Of a DNA stretch of 11,190 nt, positions 7,573-11,190 are shown in pieces. Both the position numbers and the translations under genes were made by a program. The DNA is from Petrotoga sp. UBA5851 (GTDB lineage: Bacteria; Thermotogota; Thermotogae; Petrotogales; Petrotogaceae), in NCBI GenBank assembly GCA_002431635.1, contig DJGH01000013.1, positions 12,685 through 23,874 of the forward strand. Reading direction: 5' to 3'. Numbering within the stretch: position 1 is the stretch's first letter; each line of letters starts with the position of its first letter. The notes beneath the pieces are model-generated. The model did no database searches. It was given only the letters and a program-made list of their open reading frames with translations, and was not told the DNA's origin.

Positions 7573-7866
7573 ATGGAAATCATAACTAAGACGGTTGAAG
7601 ACAGAAGTGTTGTTGTTCTTGATGGAGAACTTGAAATGAATAATGTATCGGAAGTAAAAAAACAGATTCTGGGATTTGATTTTAGGGAAATGATCATTGA
7701 TTTTGAAAAAGTAACATATCTTGACAGCGCCGGAATAGGAATGCTTATAAGTCTGCATAAAACTGCCTTGTTAAAGGGAGGCCGTCTGGAGATTATAAAT
7801 GTGGACAGCAAAATAAAAAAGTTGTTTGAGATGGTTGGCCTTACAAAGATTCTCAATATATCCTAA
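7573..7866 (+). CDS. STAS-domain anti-sigma factor antagonist (SpoIIAA/RsbV family)
   Basis: This is a single-domain protein of 97 residues with the STAS fold. The phosphorylation loop is VTYLDSAGIGML, with Asp51 and Ser52 at the positions phosphorylated in SpoIIAA and RsbV. In characterised relatives the unphosphorylated form binds an anti-sigma kinase and frees a sigma factor, and phosphorylation by that kinase switches it off. Neither the kinase (RsbW/SpoIIAB type) nor a PP2C phosphatase nor a sigma factor lies in the window, so the partner is unknown. The start is ATG with GGAGG at 7563-7567. The gene lies 13 bases after lexA, and its stop codon overlaps the ribosome site of rpiB. From memory, T. 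maritima TM1081 is the same family at the equivalent position. Confidence 0.9.
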   Translation: MEIITKTVEDRSVVVLDGELEMNNVSEVKKQILGFDFREMIIDFEKVTYLDSAGIGMLISLHKTALLKGGRLEIINVDSKIKKLFEMVGLTKILNIS

Positions 7867-7880
7867 GGAGGGTTTTCTTT

Positions 7881-8318
7881 ATGAAAGTTGCCATAGGCTC
7901 AGATCATGCAGGATATGATATGAAAGAGAATATAAAAAAATATCTGATATCGCAAAATGTCGAGGTTGTTGATTGCGGAACTCATTCTGACAGCAGTGTC
8001 GATTATCCTGACTATGCAAAGGCTGTCTGCACAAAAGTTTCGGATAAGGAAACAGCTTTAGGAATCTTGGTCTGTGGAACCGGGATAGGAATGTCTATAG
8101 CAGCCAATAAGATTCATGGAATCAGAGCTGCTTTATGCCTTTATCCCACAATGGCGGAACTTTCAAGAAAGCACAATAATGCCAATGTTCTTGTTTTGGG
8201 GGGACGCATAATGGGTACAGACATAGCAAGATGGACGGTTGATGCTTTTATCCGAACTTCTTTTGAAGGAGGAAGACATCAGAATAGGCTCGATAAAATA
8301 GAGCGTATGGAGGAGTAA
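7881..8318 (+). CDS. rpiB: Ribose-5-phosphate isomerase B
   Basis: RpiB interconverts ribose 5-phosphate and ribulose 5-phosphate in the non-oxidative pentose phosphate pathway. At 145 residues it has the family's normal length. Conserved features are the N-terminal IGSDHAGYDMKE with His9, DYPDYA, the catalytic Cys65 in LVCGTGIGMSIAANK, GIRAALC, His98 in KHNNANVLVLGGR, and the C-terminal FEGGRHQNR with its phosphate-binding basic residues. The related LacA/LacB galactose-6-phosphate isomerases are less likely given Cys65 and the C-terminal motif. The ribosome site AAGGAGG at 7865-7871 overlaps the stop codon of the STAS gene, which suggests translational coupling. Codon 125 is CGA, which the tRNA-Arg(GCG) of this window should not read. 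Confidence 0.95.
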   Translation: MKVAIGSDHAGYDMKENIKKYLISQNVEVVDCGTHSDSSVDYPDYAKAVCTKVSDKETALGILVCGTGIGMSIAANKIHGIRAALCLYPTMAELSRKHNNANVLVLGGRIMGTDIARWTVDAFIRTSFEGGRHQNRLDKIERMEE

Positions 8319-8321
8319 AAA

Positions 8322-9293
8322 ATGAAGATCGTTTATGATCCCAGGCATGTTTTTTACAGCCCCAAATCCGAGTTTGACAGGACCAGGATGGTAAATAATC
8401 CTGAAACACCCCAAAGAATAGAAGAAATAATAAAGGTTTTAAAATTTAAATATGGAAATTCATTTGTAAAACCTAAGGATTTTCCAAAGTCTTACATTTA
8501 TCTTGTACATGATTCAAATTATATAAGTTGGCTTAAGAACAGATGTGATTCTCTCGAAGATATGCAGGAGTACTTTCCAAAGGTTTTTGGTTATGATAGG
8601 GTTTTTGATAACGGAACTCCTTTGATGAAAAATTCTTTCGAAATGGCTTGGATGGGTGTAAAATGTGCTCTTACAGGAGCTTATGAGCTTCTTAATGGTG
8701 GAGAGGATATTGTTTATGTCGGGACAAGACCTCCTGGCCATCATGCCGGCATAGATATGGGTGGCGGTTACTGCTATATGAACAATTCAGCTGTTGCTGC
8801 AAAGTTTCTTCAGATGAAATCTGGAGGTACTGTCGCTGTGCTTGACCTTGATTTTCATCATGGAAACGGAACTCAGGAAATCTTTTATGAAGACAGTTCT
8901 GTCCTTTATATCAGTCTCCATGCGGATCCTGCACAGCATTTTCCTTTCATAAGTGGATACGAATGGGAGATAGGTGGGGGTGAAGGGAAAGGTTATAATA
9001 TAAATTTTCCCCTTGCTGCCGGAACTGATGGAAGAACTTATCTTAGAACACTTGAAAAAGCAGCGCAGGAGATACAGGATTATGATCCTTCGTATCTTAT
9101 CGTATCGCTAGGAACAGATACCCATAAAGATGATCCCCTTGGTAATTTTATGTTGGGAGATTCCGACTTTTTTGAAATTGGAAAGATACTTTCAGAACTT
9201 GATATATTTAAACTTGTTATTCAGGAAGGCGGCTATAATCCTATTGCAAACGCATCTGCCGTTGATTCTTTTCTGGCAGGACTATTGATATAG
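8322..9293 (+). CDS. Acetylpolyamine amidohydrolase-like zinc deacetylase (histone deacetylase family)
   Basis: The 323-residue protein belongs to the arginase/deacetylase fold. Active-site elements are complete: His140-His141 in RPPGHHAGIDMGGGYCYMNN, zinc ligands Asp177 and His179 in LDLDFHHGNGTQEIF, the third ligand Asp266 in LGTDTHKDDPLG, and the transition-state Tyr305 in QEGGYN. The phrases PPGHHAGIDM, GGYC, DFHHGNGTQ and SLHADPAQHFP closely resemble the Mycoplana ramosa acetylpolyamine amidohydrolase as I remember it, more than AcuC or eukaryotic HDACs. It would therefore remove acetyl groups from acetylated putrescine, cadaverine or spermidine in the cytoplasm. Substrate choice is inference; protein deacetylation remains possible. 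The start is ATG at 8322 with GGAGG at 8309-8313, formed at the end of rpiB. The next gene follows after 18 bases. Confidence 0.88.
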   Translation: MKIVYDPRHVFYSPKSEFDRTRMVNNPETPQRIEEIIKVLKFKYGNSFVKPKDFPKSYIYLVHDSNYISWLKNRCDSLEDMQEYFPKVFGYDRVFDNGTPLMKNSFEMAWMGVKCALTGAYELLNGGEDIVYVGTRPPGHHAGIDMGGGYCYMNNSAVAAKFLQMKSGGTVAVLDLDFHHGNGTQEIFYEDSSVLYISLHADPAQHFPFISGYEWEIGGGEGKGYNINFPLAAGTDGRTYLRTLEKAAQEIQDYDPSYLIVSLGTDTHKDDPLGNFMLGDSDFFEIGKILSELDIFKLVIQEGGYNPIANASAVDSFLAGLLI

Positions 9294-9311
9294 TCTGAAA
9301 GGCTGATTTTT

Positions 9312-10307
9312 TTGAGAAGCATTTCATTTATCGGCAATGAAGGAAAAAAAATAGAAATAACTATAGGATACGGACAGTACAAAAAAACAATAAAGACACT
9401 TTCACAGAAGTATGGGACCTATACAGTAGCTGATTCCAAAATAAAAACCATGATAGAAAGCAAGTCTTTTATAAAGTATGTTCGTGGAGGCGAAGAAGCT
9501 AAGTTTATTGATAAATATCTTGAAGTTGCAGATAAAATTGTAAACAATGATATTTCAACACTTATTGGGATAGGTGGCGGAGCAGTTCTTGATTTATGTG
9601 GGTATACGGTAAATACAATAAATTGTAATGTTAAAAATCTGATACTTTATCCTACTACATTGAACTCCTTTATTCAGGCTAACATTAGCGGTTATTTTTT
9701 TCTTGATATGAATTATTCATATAATTATCTTAAAGTTAGAGGATATCCGGATATTATATATATTGATCCTGAATTTCTTTCAAAAATTTCCGGACATATT
9801 TTAAGAAAAATGTTTTTTTCAGGCTATTTTCTTGGCTTTCTTTTTGATAAAAATTACTGTAAGCTTTCCATGAAATATGCGCATAATTTTTCAGGTCTTG
9901 ACGTAGAAGAATACATATATGAAAATCTTATATTTTTAACCTATCTTTATAGTTCTCAGGAAATTTTTCTGCCCGGATCGAATTTAATAAAGTATTTTTA
10001 TAGTAAGCCTGGGGATTTTAAGAAAGAGTACACTGTTGTATTTTCAAATATCTTTCTTTTTTTAGCTTATATAAGTCTTTCAAATAGTTATATAAGCTAT
10101 GAGCAGTATGTTTCAATCAAGAAAGATATGATTGAACTTGAACTTTATAATAAAAATATTATGCAGTATATTGCATTTGATAAGATCGGTTCGGTTATAG
10201 AAGAAGTAGTTCCACATTCCCAGAGTTCTTTCAGGAAAGTGCTTCTGCATAAAGAAGAGTTAAAAGAAGTTCTTTTGGAGTTTATGCAATCTAACAGGGG
10301 TGACTGA
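9312..10307 (+). CDS. Degenerate 3-dehydroquinate synthase-fold protein, probably not an active AroB
   Basis: The 331-residue protein keeps the nucleotide-binding half of the dehydroquinate synthase family: an N-terminal beta strand, LIGIGGGAVLDLCGYT at 84-99 (AroB has GGGVIGDLAGF), YPTTL at 113-117, and YIDPEFLSKI near 150-159. The catalytic part is lost. The AroB segment DSSVGGK is replaced by QANISGY (122-128). AEVIKYG, whose Glu binds zinc, aligns with SGYFLGF (170-176). Neither GHTFGHAIE nor HGEAV, which give the two zinc histidines, can be found. It is rich in aromatic residues, with about 30 Tyr by my count, and has hydrophobic stretches near 167-178 and 241-257. The start is TTG with a weak ribosome site (AAAGGCTGA). 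The reading frame is intact for its whole length, so it is not a decayed gene. Its function is unknown. It overlaps the ribosome site of the next gene. Confidence 0.75.
   Translation: MRSISFIGNEGKKIEITIGYGQYKKTIKTLSQKYGTYTVADSKIKTMIESKSFIKYVRGGEEAKFIDKYLEVADKIVNNDISTLIGIGGGAVLDLCGYTVNTINCNVKNLILYPTTLNSFIQANISGYFFLDMNYSYNYLKVRGYPDIIYIDPEFLSKISGHILRKMFFSGYFLGFLFDKNYCKLSMKYAHNFSGLDVEEYIYENLIFLTYLYSSQEIFLPGSNLIKYFYSKPGDFKKEYTVVFSNIFLFLAYISLSNSYISYEQYVSIKKDMIELELYNKNIMQYIAFDKIGSVIEEVVPHSQSSFRKVLLHKEELKEVLLEFMQSNRGD
10296..10303 (+). promoter_or_regulatory. Ribosome binding site that fixes the start of the SPOR-type gene at TTG
   Basis: The site AGGGGTGA ends five bases before TTG at 10309-10311. 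The GTG at 10300, which would give three more codons, lies inside this site and has no ribosome site of its own. The arrangement matches that at proS. Confidence 0.6.
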
Positions 10308-10308
10308 G

Positions 10309-11043
10309 TTGAAGAAAAAGTATAACAAATCTTTTATCTTTTTTGTTATAATCGTATTTATAGTACCCGTTCTAACTTTTATCCTCACAATTTATACCAT
10401 ATCTTTAAAAAACAAGATAAAGGATTTGAAACTTTCGATCAATGATCTTAGAAGTGAAGTTGTGCTGGATTCAATACAGTCTACACCGACAGAGAATATG
10501 CAGGGAGTGCCTTCTTATTCAATGACCGAGCCCAATGCTCCTAAGATAAACTACGAGCTAAAAGATGTAAATTATTACAATCTTTTGGCGGTTGCCAGTA
10601 TGAGTATAGAAAGTCAGTCTGGCGGACATGCCAGAACCATTGATGAAAAAGAAGCATATCTACAGGCAGTTCAGGCATATAAAAAAGAAATACCTTTTAT
10701 GATTTCAAAAAATGGTGATGAGTATGTTCTTTATAGCAAAGAATTTACCAACAATGATTTAAATAGTCTTTACTCCATACAACTTGCAACGTATTCCAAT
10801 ATTGAAGGAGCTTATGTTGCGTGTAATCTTTTAAGAAAAGAAGGAGTCGCCGCATATGTATATAAAGGATACTATGCTCAGTCAGGCAAAGAATACCATG
10901 CTCTGATGCTCGGCATTTTTACCTCTCGAAAAAGCGCCGATACAATTAATGCATCTCTTGATCTTGACAGTATCTACAAACTGATCGGGGTTGATGTAAA
11001 AGGCAGATATATAAGATTGATGGATTTTGAACCAAGGACATAA
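10309..11043 (+). CDS. Membrane-anchored protein with C-terminal SPOR-like domain
   Basis: From the TTG start the protein has 244 residues. A short basic N-terminus (KKKYNK) leads into one hydrophobic segment (about 8-31), then a charged, probably coiled-coil stretch (NKIKDLKLSINDLRSE, about 35-50), a low-complexity linker, and a middle part without recognised motifs. The C-terminal part from about 155 reads YSIQLATYSNIEGAYVACNLLRKEG, then YHALMLGIFTSRKSAD. This is the repeat pattern of SPOR domains, which bind denuded peptidoglycan glycans at division sites. The topology implied is one anchor with the bulk outside the cytoplasmic membrane. The SPOR call rests on pattern, not a search. The gene begins two bases after the stop of the preceding gene, with its ribosome site inside that gene, so the two are probably coupled. 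Confidence 0.75.
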   Translation: MKKKYNKSFIFFVIIVFIVPVLTFILTIYTISLKNKIKDLKLSINDLRSEVVLDSIQSTPTENMQGVPSYSMTEPNAPKINYELKDVNYYNLLAVASMSIESQSGGHARTIDEKEAYLQAVQAYKKEIPFMISKNGDEYVLYSKEFTNNDLNSLYSIQLATYSNIEGAYVACNLLRKEGVAAYVYKGYYAQSGKEYHALMLGIFTSRKSADTINASLDLDSIYKLIGVDVKGRYIRLMDFEPRT

Positions 11044-11048
11044 GTAAT

Positions 11049-11190
11049 ATGAAAAAGCTTTTTTTCACATTTTTAGCAGTATTTGCAGTAACTCTAATAG
11101 GTGTAATAGCGATAGTAAATCAAACAGATAATGAGAAAGAAACTCAAGGAGTTTATCTTGTGGATATCTCATCAGCTGACATCAAAGAAC
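11049..11190 (+). CDS. Membrane-anchored or secreted protein of unknown function, N-terminal part
   Basis: An open frame starts at ATG 11049, five bases after the preceding stop, and leaves the window after 47 codons. It begins MKKLFFTFLAVFAVTLIGVI, a typical lysine-plus-hydrophobic signal or anchor segment without a lipobox Cys. A polar stretch rich in Asn, Lys and Glu follows, then GVYLVDISSAD. A short AAGGA at 11034-11038 could serve as the ribosome site, with a rather long ten-base spacing. The visible part does not identify a family. Placement directly after the SPOR-type gene suggests a related envelope role, which is inference. Confidence 0.65.
   Translation, partial: MKKLFFTFLAVFAVTLIGVIAIVNQTDNEKETQGVYLVDISSADIKE

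Noticed and set aside
7281..7856. 191-codon minus-strand open frame across lexA and the STAS gene
   Set aside because: It spans two well-identified plus-strand genes and the gap between them, has no family features, and is explained as a reverse shadow.

Overview
The window is an AT-rich bacterial chromosome segment of housekeeping genes packed head to tail, with strong Shine-Dalgarno sites and many GTG and TTG starts. The order metG, gyrA, lexA, STAS protein, rpiB matches, from memory, the Thermotoga maritima series TM1085 to TM1080. The MetRS, LexA and RpiB sequences also look Thermotogota-like. I therefore favour a Thermotogota member, probably mesophilic or moderately thermophilic because the tRNA stems are not extremely GC-rich. 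The genus is unresolved and a deep Firmicute is not excluded.

Left part (1-2327, minus strand). In transcription order this holds proS (prolyl-tRNA synthetase), a consensus promoter placed directly behind it, tRNA-Ser(GCU), tRNA-Arg with the uncommon anticodon GCG, and the start of a DUF1576-like membrane protein that runs off the left edge.

Middle (2328-2439). This is the divergent proS/metG control region. It carries a perfect 15-bp inverted repeat whose two arms each hold an outward-facing extended -10 box.

Right part (2440-11190, plus strand). Nine genes lie with gaps of at most 27 bases and no visible terminator or internal promoter: metG, gyrA, lexA, a STAS anti-anti-sigma protein, rpiB, an acetylpolyamine amidohydrolase-like deacetylase, a dehydroquinate-synthase-fold protein that has lost its catalytic residues, a membrane-anchored SPOR-type protein, and the start of another membrane-anchored protein. 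They are probably one long operon joining translation, DNA topology, SOS control, signalling, sugar-phosphate and polyamine metabolism, and envelope functions.

The least explained parts are the degenerate dehydroquinate-synthase homologue, the mirror-image divergent promoter, lexA without its own control region, and the tRNA-Arg(GCG). No mobile element, CRISPR array or phage gene was seen, and no intergenic gap exceeds about 112 bases.
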